Shown here one piece after another: positions 1 to 6,791 of a stretch of 8,785 nucleotides of DNA. A model generated the notes under the pieces. It was not told the DNA's origin. It ran no database searches and worked only from the letters and a program-made list of their open reading frames with translations. The position numbers and the translations under genes are program-made. Positions within the stretch are counted from its first letter, which is position 1, and every line of letters begins with the position of its first letter. The DNA is from JAERML01 sp035687895 (lineage in GTDB: Bacteria; Bacteroidota; Ignavibacteria; UBA10030; UBA6906): assembly GCA_035687895.1 (NCBI GenBank), contig DASRUE010000199.1:1-8785 (forward strand), given 5' to 3'.

Positions 1-381
1 TTCACCAGGCTGGAACTGGTGCCGGAGTTGGATCTGCTCGGGCATCAGCGTCTCCACTTCTTCTCCCTTTCCAACGACGGTGATCGTTTCGAGCCAACTC
101 TCGGTGCGCGAGACGGCAAGTGTCCCCTGTACCGTATCTCCCACGTGAAGTCCGCGTAGCAGCGACGGGTCCTTTACTTTGAAAGGCATGGTCATGGCCA
201 TCATGTAATCGGGGATTTCCTCGTGGTCAACGGTCACCCTGTTCTTCGCCGTATCGATGGCCACGACTTCTCCCCGCAGCGGAAAAGTGACAAGGTCGGT
301 GGGTTTTTGCTCTTGGCGGGAGCAGGAACTGATACCGATGCAAATACACAACCCAACAATGGAATTCAATCTGGTGATCAT
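1..381 (-). CDS. SCO1/SenC-type copper lipoprotein, N-terminal part (runs off left edge)
   Basis: The minus-strand frame is open from an ATG at 381 down to base 1, giving 127 residues with no stop, so the gene continues to the left. Residues 1-20 form a lipoprotein signal with lipobox I17-S18-S19-C20; Cys20 would be lipidated and the protein anchored in a membrane facing the periplasm. Residues 33-105 resemble the CusF-like copper-binding segment: the run YMMAMTMPFKVKD (59-71) holds Met63 and Met65 in the MTMPF motif, and His53 lies at the place of a CusF ligand. In many bacteria this segment precedes the thioredoxin-like SCO domain, which delivers copper to cytochrome c oxidase. The closing LRHQFQPGE fits the linker before that domain, but its CxxxC motif would be outside the window. 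A free-standing CusF-like lipoprotein is the alternative. No clear Shine-Dalgarno precedes the ATG; an in-frame TTG lies four codons upstream. It is transcribed away from the EVE gene. Confidence 0.8.
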   Translation of the reverse strand, partial: MITRLNSIVGLCICIGISSCSRQEQKPTDLVTFPLRGEVVAIDTAKNRVTVDHEEIPDYMMAMTMPFKVKDPSLLRGLHVGDTVQGTLAVSRTESWLETITVVGKGEEVETLMPEQIQLRHQFQPGE

Positions 382-606
382 TGTGTGATTCAAATAATAG
401 GGAATGGAATGGTTCAGACGCAAGATACGAAAAAGTTGCCGGATTGTGTAGATCCCGTAATGGTGAATTATCGTCTCCTCTGTTCTTTGCGCGGGAACTT
501 CCTCACTTAAAGATGTGCGAGACGGTTTAATCTGTATTTCGAATCGCAGGTACTCTGTCCGTATGTGGTCCCGATGCAAGAAGAGAAGGGTGTCCGTTCG
601 TCTCGC

Positions 607-637
607 TTGATTTCCCCAACCCATTCCCGTACCTTAG
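607..637 (+). promoter_or_regulatory. Candidate promoter for the EVE-gene operon
   Basis: TTG at 607-609 is followed after 20 bases by TACCTTAG at 630-637. This fits the TTG / TAnnTTTG pattern known for Bacteroidota housekeeping promoters, with one mismatch in the second box. Read as an E. coli sigma70 promoter it is TTGATT, 17 bases, TACCTT, with a poor -10. Transcription would start roughly 20-25 bases before the EVE start codon. The match is short and could be chance. Confidence 0.25.
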
Positions 638-651
638 TCCACACGAATGAC

Positions 652-656
652 AGGAG
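652..656 (+). promoter_or_regulatory. Shine-Dalgarno deciding the EVE gene start
   Basis: AGGAG at 652-656 lies 8 bases before the ATG at 665. The frame is also open from an ATG at 647, but that codon is upstream of this site and would add six residues (MTGVSK) before the conserved family start MAYWLLKSEP. The 665 start is therefore preferred. Confidence 0.7.
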
Positions 657-664
657 TTTCCAAA

Positions 665-1069
665 ATGGCCTACTGGCTACTGAAATCTGAACCGGGGGTG
701 TATGCATTTGCAGACCTGGTCCGGGACAAAAAGACCACATGGGACGGGGTGACCAACAACCTTGCCTTGAAACACATCCGGGCCATGGCGAAGGGCGACC
801 TTGCTTTCATCTATCATTCGGGCGACGAAAAGAGCATCGTAGGGATTGCGGAGATTGCATCTGAACCATACCCCGATCCCAAAGCGGATAACCCGAAAAT
901 CGTTGTGGTTGATCTGAAAGCCAAAGATGCGCTGGCACGACCGGTTTCGCTTGCCGATATCAAGGCGAAGAAGGAGTTTGCGGACTTTGCCCTCGTTCGC
1001 ATTTCGCGGCTTTCCGTTATGCCCGTCAGTGCCGCCCAATGGAAGTCGTTGCTGGCCATGTCCCGCTAG
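665..1069 (+). CDS. EVE-domain protein (PUA-like fold)
   Basis: A 134-residue protein that is one EVE domain from end to end. Family landmarks are the N-terminal YWLLKSEP (3-10), the segment WDGVTNNLALKHIRAM, the strand GDLAFIYHS, the YPDP turn, and the C-terminal ISRLSVMPVSAAQW. EVE domains have a PUA-like fold related to YTH domains; thymocyte nuclear protein 1 (THYN1) is the human member. The family is thought to bind modified nucleobases in DNA or RNA, and the bacterial single-domain members have no settled function. This one is on the short side: the loop after YPDP lacks the longer WxxP-rich insert of many members. It is probably cytoplasmic. The next gene starts 9 bases after its stop, so the two are probably co-transcribed. 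I see no methyltransferase, restriction enzyme or RNA-modification gene in the window that would define its role. Confidence 0.9.
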   Translation: MAYWLLKSEPGVYAFADLVRDKKTTWDGVTNNLALKHIRAMAKGDLAFIYHSGDEKSIVGIAEIASEPYPDPKADNPKIVVVDLKAKDALARPVSLADIKAKKEFADFALVRISRLSVMPVSAAQWKSLLAMSR

Positions 1070-1078
1070 GTTAATGCT

Positions 1079-2425
1079 ATGGAAATTCTGCTGACCCTGG
1101 GAAAATTTGCCTCGGTGTTCCTCCTTGTGTTCCTGAATGGCTTCTTCGTCGCGGCAGAATTTGCGATTGTAAAAGTGCGGGCGACACAAATTGAACCACT
1201 TGCACGAACTGGCCATCGGCGGGCCCGGATTGCCCAGAACGTCATCACACATCTTGATTCATATCTCTCTGCCACACAGTTGGGCATCACGCTCACCTCG
1301 CTCGGTCTTGGGTGGATTGGCGAGCCGGTCGTCGCTCACTCTCTGCAGCCATTGTTCATCTGGGCGGGGATCACCCAGCCTGCGCTGGTGGAGACGATCT
1401 CTTTTACAGTCGGCTTCGCCATCATCACCTTCCTTCATATCGTGCTCGGGGAGCTGGCGCCGAAGTCGCTTGCCATCCAGCGTGCTCAACGTGTGACGTT
1501 GGGTATCGCCTCTCCGTTGCACCTGTTTTTTATTGTCTTCAGACCATTCATCTGGCTTCTGAACGGTACGGCCAATTATTTCCTCGCGCTCGTCGGGATT
1601 CAACCCGCAACGGAAGGAGAAATCGCGCATTCGCAAGAGGAACTCCGTCTTCTTTTAAGCAAGGGAAAGGTCTTTTCCTCCACCGGCAAGAGCATCCTCC
1701 TCAATGCCATCGAATTACAGCACAGGACGGTGCGTGAAGTGATGGTTCCCCGGACGAGCGTTGTTTTTCTCTCGACCGAACGATCCATTGAAGAGAACAT
1801 GGCCGTCGCGCAGGAGAACCAATTCACACGTTACCCTCTGTGTGAGAAAGATCTCGACAATGTGCTGGGGATGATTCATTTGAAGGATCTGTTCAAACTG
1901 AAGGGAACGCAGGGGAGCGGCGCGGCGCTGCTGGAGATTAAGCGAGAAATGCTTTTCGTCCCCGAGACCACACCGTTGGAGCGAATTCTCAACACGTTTC
2001 TCGCCAAGCGCGTATTGATGGCCGTCGCCGTGGATGAATATGGAGGAACGGCGGGCCTCGTTACGCTGGAGAATGTACTTGAAGAATTGGTCGGTGAGAT
2101 CCGCGACGAGTTTGACATCGAGCCGTTGATGATCCAAAAGGTGAACGACGCCGAGTTTCTGATCGACGGCAGCATGCCGCTGCACGATTTTGCACGCATG
2201 TTCGATGTCGTTCCCGACTCCAAGGATGTTGTCACCGTGAGCGGCTATGTGATCCAATTGCTGGGACGCGTTCCTGAAAAGGGGGCGACGCTGGAAATCG
2301 GCCGATGGCTCGGTACGGTGGAGGCCGCGGGAAGGAACACTATGAAAACGCTACGGATCAAGAAACTGCTTCCACGGGAAGAGGAAGAAGAACACCATGA
2401 GGAATCCAAACGACGTAACACATGA
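1079..2425 (+). CDS. CNNM/CorC-type membrane protein (DUF21 - CBS pair - CorC_HlyC domain)
   Basis: A 448-residue integral membrane protein with the full family architecture. Residues 5-205 are the CNNM (DUF21) transmembrane domain, with hydrophobic segments near 5-27, 85-122 and 140-172 and the signature GELAPKS. Residues about 218-345 are a CBS pair, starting VREVMVPR (218-225) and ending with the typical DEYGGTAGLVTLENVLEELVGEI stretch from residue 319 (given here only by its first part, DEYGGTAGLVTLENVLEELV). Residues about 355-435 form the transporter-associated CorC_HlyC domain. Relatives are linked to magnesium or sodium-dependent divalent cation export; the names 'hemolysin' and CorC are historical. 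The C-terminus is a charged tail rich in Glu and His. Ribosome binding is weak (AGG at 1068-1070), which fits translational coupling to the EVE gene. Its stop overlaps the start of the next gene by four bases. The transported ion cannot be told from sequence. Confidence 0.92.
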   Translation: MEILLTLGKFASVFLLVFLNGFFVAAEFAIVKVRATQIEPLARTGHRRARIAQNVITHLDSYLSATQLGITLTSLGLGWIGEPVVAHSLQPLFIWAGITQPALVETISFTVGFAIITFLHIVLGELAPKSLAIQRAQRVTLGIASPLHLFFIVFRPFIWLLNGTANYFLALVGIQPATEGEIAHSQEELRLLLSKGKVFSSTGKSILLNAIELQHRTVREVMVPRTSVVFLSTERSIEENMAVAQENQFTRYPLCEKDLDNVLGMIHLKDLFKLKGTQGSGAALLEIKREMLFVPETTPLERILNTFLAKRVLMAVAVDEYGGTAGLVTLENVLEELVGEIRDEFDIEPLMIQKVNDAEFLIDGSMPLHDFARMFDVVPDSKDVVTVSGYVIQLLGRVPEKGATLEIGRWLGTVEAAGRNTMKTLRIKKLLPREEEEEHHEESKRRNT

Positions 2426-3141
2426 GAAGCCCCATAACATTAGCTCGTTTTGCCGTGCTGAGTTGTCTGGTGCTGGGGTCGTCCCCTGTCTTCAGCCAAT
2501 ACTACGAACCGCGGGAATACCATCCGTCTGATGCACGGTACTTCACGGCGGGTGTTGTGCAACGCGAATTCTCTCCCCGAGGTTCAAACTCTCTCCCGGA
2601 ATCATTGGCGCTTGGGTATGATCGGCTGATGCCGATGGTTTCCTTCAGGCAGGGGCCAGTGGATATCCAATTTGGCTACACTTCGTTTCGCCTTCTCGGG
2701 CGGTCGCGGGCCTCGATCTTTTTCGGAGCAACGGTATCCGACGAACTTCCTCTCTCCGGGAAAAGACCAAGCGCATTGGTAGTTCCCATCTTGCTGGCCG
2801 CAGACTTCACCAAGACGGAGGGAATTGGATTCGAGCGAGAGAACTTCAACATTGCCAGCGTGGGGATCGGCCTGGGGTTGAAGTTTCGCCATATTGGTGA
2901 AGAAATGGATTTCTCACTCTCCGGGGTTCAGGTGTTCCATTATAGCACCGAAGGATTCAGTACAGGCACGGGATTCTCAGCAGCCACACTGGGCGAAGCC
3001 CTGATATTACTGAGGAATATTCGTCTGCTTGAGGGGATTGCGATCGGCTACCGCTTCCGGCTGCAGACGTGGGCAATGAGCAACAGCAAGTTCAATTATC
3101 GGGCGATCGCCCACGGTCCGTTCATCGGCATTCTTTTCTAG
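2422..3141 (+). CDS. Secreted protein, probable outer-membrane beta-barrel, function unknown
   Basis: A 239-residue protein I do not recognise. Residues 1-25 are a Sec signal peptide (Arg at 2 and 9, hydrophobic core 10-19, cleavage likely at VFS|Q26), so the mature protein would start with Gln-Tyr-Tyr. The rest has alternating polar/hydrophobic strands with many Gly and aromatic residues, such as VDIQFGYTSFRLL, ASVGIGLGLKFRH and GIAIGYRFRLQTW, and it ends in Phe (FIGILF). That pattern suits a small outer-membrane beta-barrel of roughly 8-10 strands. The ATG overlaps the stop of the CorC-type gene (ATGA at 2422-2425), which suggests coupled expression and possibly a shared envelope role. No catalytic motif is visible. 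A soluble periplasmic beta-sandwich is the alternative. Confidence 0.75.
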   Translation: MRSPITLARFAVLSCLVLGSSPVFSQYYEPREYHPSDARYFTAGVVQREFSPRGSNSLPESLALGYDRLMPMVSFRQGPVDIQFGYTSFRLLGRSRASIFFGATVSDELPLSGKRPSALVVPILLAADFTKTEGIGFERENFNIASVGIGLGLKFRHIGEEMDFSLSGVQVFHYSTEGFSTGTGFSAATLGEALILLRNIRLLEGIAIGYRFRLQTWAMSNSKFNYRAIAHGPFIGILF

Positions 3142-3195
3142 AATCAGGATGGCCTTGTGAGAATTCTTGTCTGCTTAATCCTAGGGTGACGGGAA

Positions 3196-5058
3196 ATGGT
3201 GACAAGCATACGCGCGAAGATCGTCTGGACATTTGCATGCCTCGTGATGCTGAACCTCGCGGCGAGTTTCTGGTCGATGTATAACTTCTACGCTCTTGGA
3301 ACCACGGTGGCGAGAATCCTGCGCGAAAACTACCAGAGCGTACTTGCCGCTGAGAACATGGTGAAGTCGCTTGAGCGCCAGGACAATGCTCTGCTCGCAG
3401 CAAGTGAAGGTGAAGACGTCACCCGGGCGGGAGGTTACAGCGAAAACAAAAATCTCTTCTATTATTGGTATGATCAAGCCGTCCGATGGGGTGCCCTCCC
3501 CACGGCACCACCATTGCTCGATTCTATTCAAAGCGCGTACCGTGCGTATGCGACGTACGCAGACTCAATGATTGCACGGACCCAACAAGGTGCATTTGAA
3601 GAAGCCAAAGAGTACTACTTTTCCGTTGTGCGCCTTCACTCGGATGAACTGCGCGAGCTTTGCTTCGAATTGTTTCAGATGAACCAGACCGCCATGGTCA
3701 ACGCCGAAGCCCGTACGCACACCATCGCAAGTCAGACGGCATACGGCACGATGATCGCCTCGATTATTATCCTGCTTCTCAGTATTCTTGCGACCGCATG
3801 GCTCACGAAGGTGTTAATCAAACCCGCAGAAGAGCTCACGGAAACGGTGAAGCAGATCGGATTGGGGAAACTCGATTTGAAAATTGATGTTCTCTCCAAC
3901 GACGAAATCGGGCACCTGAGCAGGGAATTCAACAAGATGACGGAACGCCTCCGGAAGTTCGAACAAATGAACATCGACAAGATCATTTCCGAGAAACGGA
4001 AATCAGAGGCCATTGTCGAGAGTATCTCCGATGCGCTCATCGTAACGGATGCTCAGATGAAGATCCTCCACATCAACTCTGTAGTGGCGGACTTGTTTGA
4101 CTGCAAAGAAAAGGCCGTCATGTTCATGCCGGTCAATTCCATTGTCCGGGACGAACGGATCATCGCGTTGATCCGTGCGTCCTCTTCGCCGGATGGAGGC
4201 TCTGACACGAAAGAACAAATCCTTCACATCGACCGGCATGACCGCCAGTATTACTTCCGGCCCAAGGTTACCCGTATCTACGACAGCGAAGGTGGCCTTT
4301 ACGGCGTGGTGACGCTACTTCAAGATGTAACGCAATTCAAGGAACTGGACAGAATGAAGTCGGACTTCATTGCTACTCTCTCGCATGAGTTCCGTACTCC
4401 GGTTACTTCTATCAACATGAGTGTGGATATCCTGAACCAGGGGATCCTTGGTCCGCTGAATGAGCGACAAAAGGAGTTGATCAATGCAGCCAAAGAGGAC
4501 TGCTACCGGCTGACAAAGCTCGCGCGGGAGCTTCTCCAGCTCTCAAAACTGGAGGCGGGAAGAATGGTCCCGAAAAACGAGGAACTGGACATCCGCGCGG
4601 TGATCGACTTTTCACTCCGACCGCTGTACCTTCAGTTCCAGGAAAAGAACGTCGCACTCACTACGGAAATTCCTGAGACCCTCCCCGCACTGGTTGCCGA
4701 TGAACAGCAACTTTCATGGGTAATTACGAACCTGGTCTCAAATGCCCTGAAGTATACGGATGCCGGAGGGAAAGTGAACGTCCGGGCGCGCGAAGAACAG
4801 GACGCAGTCCTTGTCGAAGTGGAGGATACGGGACAGGGGATTGCCCATGAGCATCTGGGGAAGATCTTCGACAAGTTCGTGCAGGTCAAACGTGCATCAG
4901 ATAGCACGCCGGGAAGTGTCGGGCTGGGGTTGGCGATCGCCAAAGAGATTGTGGAAACGTACGGCGGCCGCATCTGGGCTGCCAGCGAACCCGGGAAGGG
5001 GAGCACGTTCTCGTTCGTTCTTCCCTTGCATCCTATTCAACCCGCGGCCAACGTATGA
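3196..5058 (+). CDS. Membrane sensor histidine kinase (helical sensor - HAMP - PAS - HisKA - HATPase)
   Basis: A 620-residue kinase. Transmembrane helix 1 (about 8-30) and helix 2 (184-208) enclose a mostly helical periplasmic sensor of about 150 residues, similar in form to four-helix-bundle or KinB-type sensors. A HAMP linker follows (about 203-260, Pro210), then a PAS domain (about 268-385). The HisKA phosphoacceptor is His397 in SHEFRTP. The catalytic domain has the N-box NLVSNALKYT (Asn512, Asn516), G1 box DTGQG (Asp544), F box IFDKFVQV and G2 box GLGLA (from 576). All residues needed for autophosphorylation are present. AGGGTGA at 3183-3189 is a plausible ribosome binding site. The 54-base gap from the preceding gene holds no clear promoter or terminator. 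Its stop overlaps the response-regulator start by four bases, so the two are almost certainly partners. Pairing a KinB-like kinase with an NtrC-type regulator is common, but the signal sensed is unknown. Confidence 0.95.
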   Translation: MVTSIRAKIVWTFACLVMLNLAASFWSMYNFYALGTTVARILRENYQSVLAAENMVKSLERQDNALLAASEGEDVTRAGGYSENKNLFYYWYDQAVRWGALPTAPPLLDSIQSAYRAYATYADSMIARTQQGAFEEAKEYYFSVVRLHSDELRELCFELFQMNQTAMVNAEARTHTIASQTAYGTMIASIIILLLSILATAWLTKVLIKPAEELTETVKQIGLGKLDLKIDVLSNDEIGHLSREFNKMTERLRKFEQMNIDKIISEKRKSEAIVESISDALIVTDAQMKILHINSVVADLFDCKEKAVMFMPVNSIVRDERIIALIRASSSPDGGSDTKEQILHIDRHDRQYYFRPKVTRIYDSEGGLYGVVTLLQDVTQFKELDRMKSDFIATLSHEFRTPVTSINMSVDILNQGILGPLNERQKELINAAKEDCYRLTKLARELLQLSKLEAGRMVPKNEELDIRAVIDFSLRPLYLQFQEKNVALTTEIPETLPALVADEQQLSWVITNLVSNALKYTDAGGKVNVRAREEQDAVLVEVEDTGQGIAHEHLGKIFDKFVQVKRASDSTPGSVGLGLAIAKEIVETYGGRIWAASEPGKGSTFSFVLPLHPIQPAANV

Positions 5059-6383
5059 CCGACGCGCCCCACCGAGCACGAATCCTCCTCGTTGACGATG
5101 AGCAAAACATTTTGAAGACAGCCAAGATCTGTCTGGAAAATGCCGGGTTCACAGTGGACGCGTTTATGAACCCGCTGCAAGCTCTCGACGCGCTCCGCGA
5201 AAAAACCTACGACATTGCTTTCTATGATCTGAAAATGCAACCCATCGATGGGATGCAACTCTTGAAGGAAACACGACAGCTTGCCCCGGAAGTCATTGTC
5301 ACGCTGATGACCGCCCATGGCAGTATCGACTCCGCGGTGGAAGCAATCAAGGCGGGCGCGTTCGACTATCTCCAGAAGCCATTCGAGTTCTCCGAATTAC
5401 AGCACGTTGCGGAACGGGTGTACGAACATCATCGCCTCACAAGCGAAGTCCGGATGCTTCGAGAAGAACTCCTCCGGCGGACCGGGACCGGCGAGATCGT
5501 AACACGCAACGAGCGCGTTCGTTCTCTCGTTGATCTTGCCCTGCAGGTGTCATCCAGCAACATTACCGTTCTGATCGAAGGGGAAAGTGGAACAGGGAAG
5601 GAACTACTTGCTCACCTTATCCATGAGAAAAGCCCGAGAATGGAGAGACCGTTCGTGACCGTGAATTGTTCTGCACTGGCCGAAGCACTTCTCGAAAGCG
5701 AGCTGTTCGGTCACGTAAAGGGTGCGTTTACGGGGGCAGTGAAGGACAGGCAAGGGCGGTTCGACGCGGCCGATGGTGGTACCATGTTCCTGGACGAGAT
5801 CGGCGAGATCAGCGCTGCGATGCAGGTGAAGCTCCTTCGATTTTTGCAAAGCAAGGAGTTTGAGAGGGTAGGTGAGACTTCAACGCGCAAAGTGGATGTT
5901 CGCGTCATTGCCGCGACAAACAAGAATCTCGAAGAGGCGGTAAAAGTCGGAGAGTTTCGAGAGGACCTCTATTATCGGCTCAATGCCGTGAAGCTGAAAC
6001 TTCCCCCATTGCGCGAACGTGTGGAGGACATTCCCCTGCTCGTGCAACACTTCCTAAAGAAGTTTGGAAGTCATGTTGAGGTTGCACCTGAAGTAATGAA
6101 TGCACTTACGGGGTATGCGTGGAAGGGAAATGTCCGGGAACTGGAGAATGTTATTGAACGGGCTGTGCTGCTCGCTCACGGGAGCCGCATCCTGATGCAG
6201 GACCTTCCAGAGGAGTTCCAAATGGTCGGACCATCGGGAATCCATACCCTCTCGCTTGAAGAGGCGGAACGCCAACACATTATCAAGGTACTCCGAATTG
6301 CCAAAGATCTTGATGAAGCTGCCGCCTTTTTGGGCATTGACCCTGCGACACTTTGGAGAAAACGGAAGAAATTCAATCTCTAG
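5055..6383 (+). CDS. NtrC-family sigma54-dependent response regulator
   Basis: A 442-residue activator with three domains. The receiver (about 8-125) has the acidic pair Asp14-Asp15, phosphoacceptor Asp58 in FYDLKM, Thr88-Ala89 in the MTAHG stretch and a Lys in YLQKPFEF. The AAA+ domain (about 140-375) has Walker A GESGTGKE (176-183), the sigma54-contact loop GAFTGA (223-228), Walker B with Asp247-Glu248 in MFLDEIGE, and sensor II GNVREL. The C-terminal Fis-type helix-turn-helix (about 398-442) ends in ATLWRKRKKFNL. Nothing essential is missing, so it should hydrolyse ATP to open sigma54 promoters once phosphorylated by the upstream kinase, with which it shares a four-base overlap (ATGA at 5055-5058). 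The next intergenic region has a near-consensus sigma54 promoter and several dyads, making the following STAS-exbB-exbD cluster a candidate target. Confidence 0.95.
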   Translation: MTDAPHRARILLVDDEQNILKTAKICLENAGFTVDAFMNPLQALDALREKTYDIAFYDLKMQPIDGMQLLKETRQLAPEVIVTLMTAHGSIDSAVEAIKAGAFDYLQKPFEFSELQHVAERVYEHHRLTSEVRMLREELLRRTGTGEIVTRNERVRSLVDLALQVSSSNITVLIEGESGTGKELLAHLIHEKSPRMERPFVTVNCSALAEALLESELFGHVKGAFTGAVKDRQGRFDAADGGTMFLDEIGEISAAMQVKLLRFLQSKEFERVGETSTRKVDVRVIAATNKNLEEAVKVGEFREDLYYRLNAVKLKLPPLRERVEDIPLLVQHFLKKFGSHVEVAPEVMNALTGYAWKGNVRELENVIERAVLLAHGSRILMQDLPEEFQMVGPSGIHTLSLEEAERQHIIKVLRIAKDLDEAAAFLGIDPATLWRKRKKFNL

Positions 6384-6406
6384 CATCGCAATCCAGTCAG
6401 ATTTTA

Positions 6407-6423
6407 CCTTGCATTTTGCAAGG
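6407..6423. repeat. 17-base perfect dyad (CCTTGCA - TTT - TGCAAGG)
   Basis: Two 7-base arms are exact reverse complements around TTT, starting 23 bases after the response-regulator stop. As RNA it would form a short stem with a 3-base loop, but the following bases are GGGG rather than a T-run, so it is not a classic intrinsic terminator. As DNA it is a plausible dimer-binding operator; it lies about 210 bases before the predicted sigma54 start, slightly further than typical activator sites. Confidence 0.6.
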
Positions 6424-6434
6424 GGGGTTAATAT

Positions 6435-6446
6435 ATTGGCCGTCAA
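6435..6446. repeat. Direct repeat copy 1 (ATTGGCCGTCAA)
   Basis: Exact 12-base match to 6587-6598, 152 bases away. Each copy has a weak inner symmetry, TTG-N5-CAA. An exact 12-base repeat within 400 bases is unlikely by chance, although over the whole window one or two such pairs would be expected. Confidence 0.5.
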
Positions 6447-6540
6447 GAAATTACCCATCCCGTCTTTCCTTTTTCTCGATTCCGTCGTGCAGTTTGCAAT
6501 GGTCATGCGACGCCGCGACATTGGAGAGTAAGATTCAGAG

Positions 6541-6550
6541 TTAGCGCTAA
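6541..6550. repeat. 10-base perfect palindrome (TTAGCGCTAA)
   Basis: The site reads the same on both strands. Its centre lies about 82 bases upstream of the start predicted from the sigma54-like promoter, a normal distance for an NtrC-family activator site. A palindrome this short can also be chance. Confidence 0.35.
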
Positions 6551-6586
6551 GTCTTGAGGCATCAATCCCCCGGCGGCATCCGCGCG

Positions 6587-6598
6587 ATTGGCCGTCAA
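6587..6598. repeat. Direct repeat copy 2 (ATTGGCCGTCAA)
   Basis: Identical to 6435-6446. This copy ends three bases before the -24 element of the sigma54-like promoter. If it is a binding site, a protein here would touch or block the polymerase, whereas copy 1 sits near -187. Confidence 0.5.
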
Positions 6599-6601
6599 TA
6601 G

Positions 6602-6617
6602 TGGCACCCGCTTTGAA
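6602..6617 (+). promoter_or_regulatory. Candidate sigma54 (-24/-12) promoter for the STAS-exbB-exbD cluster
   Basis: TGGCACCCGCTTTGAA matches the consensus TGGCACG-N4-TTGCW closely: the -24 half TGGCAC is exact, the spacing is exact, and the -12 half reads TTGAA instead of TTGCA. The one serious defect is A in place of the strongly conserved C of the -12 element. The predicted start is near 6628. The gene just upstream encodes a sigma54-dependent activator with the GAFTGA loop, and the gene downstream has no better promoter, which raises the prior. Confidence 0.45.
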
Positions 6618-6781
6618 GATCAGAGAGATGCATATAGTCTCACCATCACACCATCGTCACGGGGCGAAGATACTTCCGTTCGGCAAGAAGCACCGGCGGA
6701 AGATTCGTTCAGTGTCATCATCGGGCTCGGTTTGTTCATCATGCGGTACAGGCAAATCACAGACACCATCGCTCAGTTCCT

Positions 6782-6786
6782 AGGAG
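6782..6786 (+). promoter_or_regulatory. Shine-Dalgarno deciding the STAS gene start
   Basis: AGGAG at 6782-6786 precedes the ATG at 6792 by five bases. The protein from that ATG starts just before the first beta-strand of the STAS fold, as in the family, so the 68-codon in-frame extension upstream is not needed. Confidence 0.7.
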
Positions 6787-6791
6787 ACACC

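Larger units (their letters stand above)
382..664. other. Divergent intergenic region
   Basis: This 283-base stretch separates the minus-strand copper lipoprotein from the plus-strand EVE gene. The short open frames crossing it have no recognisable protein content and no good ribosome binding site. It should hold the promoters of both genes. On the plus strand a candidate promoter is listed at 607-637. For the minus-strand gene, a TATCTTG box lies about 40 bases before the start, but I found no matching upstream element. No terminator-like hairpin was seen. Confidence 0.6.
6384..6791. other. 408-base non-coding regulatory region
   Basis: No convincing gene lies here. The frame of the STAS gene stays open back to a TTG at 6588, but that extension has no conserved content and no ribosome binding site, and the other short frames look random. 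Instead the region has structured DNA: a 17-base dyad at 6407-6423, a 12-base direct repeat at 6435-6446 and 6587-6598, a 10-base palindrome at 6541-6550 and a sigma54-like promoter at 6602-6617. A Bacteroidota-type pair (TTG at 6409-6411, 20 bases, TATATTGG at 6432-6439) also occurs and might be a second promoter. Initiation at the sigma54 site would leave a leader of about 164 bases before the STAS gene. Confidence 0.7.

Noticed and set aside
223..510. Plus-strand open frame of 95 codons at the left end
   Set aside because: It lies opposite the copper lipoprotein start, has low-complexity unfamiliar content and no ribosome binding site.
934..956. TGGCACG inside the EVE gene as a sigma54 -24 element
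   Set aside because: No TTGC at the required spacing, and it lies within coding sequence.
677..1252. Long minus-strand frame of 191 codons opposite the EVE and CorC-type genes
   Set aside because: The plus-strand proteins there are clear family members; the minus-strand product has no recognisable domain and is a shadow.
6488..6503. Minus-strand sigma54-like site (TCGCATG-N4-TTGCA)
   Set aside because: The -24 GG is broken and there is no minus-strand gene downstream for it to serve.
6054..6521. Minus-strand frame of 155 codons across the end of the response regulator
   Set aside because: It mostly mirrors the conserved DNA-binding part of the regulator and has no own start signal or domain.
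6601..6783. Small GTG-started frame with a basic His/Lys/Ser-rich product
   Set aside because: No Shine-Dalgarno, unusual composition, and it starts inside the sigma54-like promoter.
6588..6791. 68-codon N-terminal extension of the STAS gene from a TTG
   Set aside because: No ribosome binding site, no family similarity, and the internal ATG at 6792 has a good AGGAG site and matches the normal STAS start.
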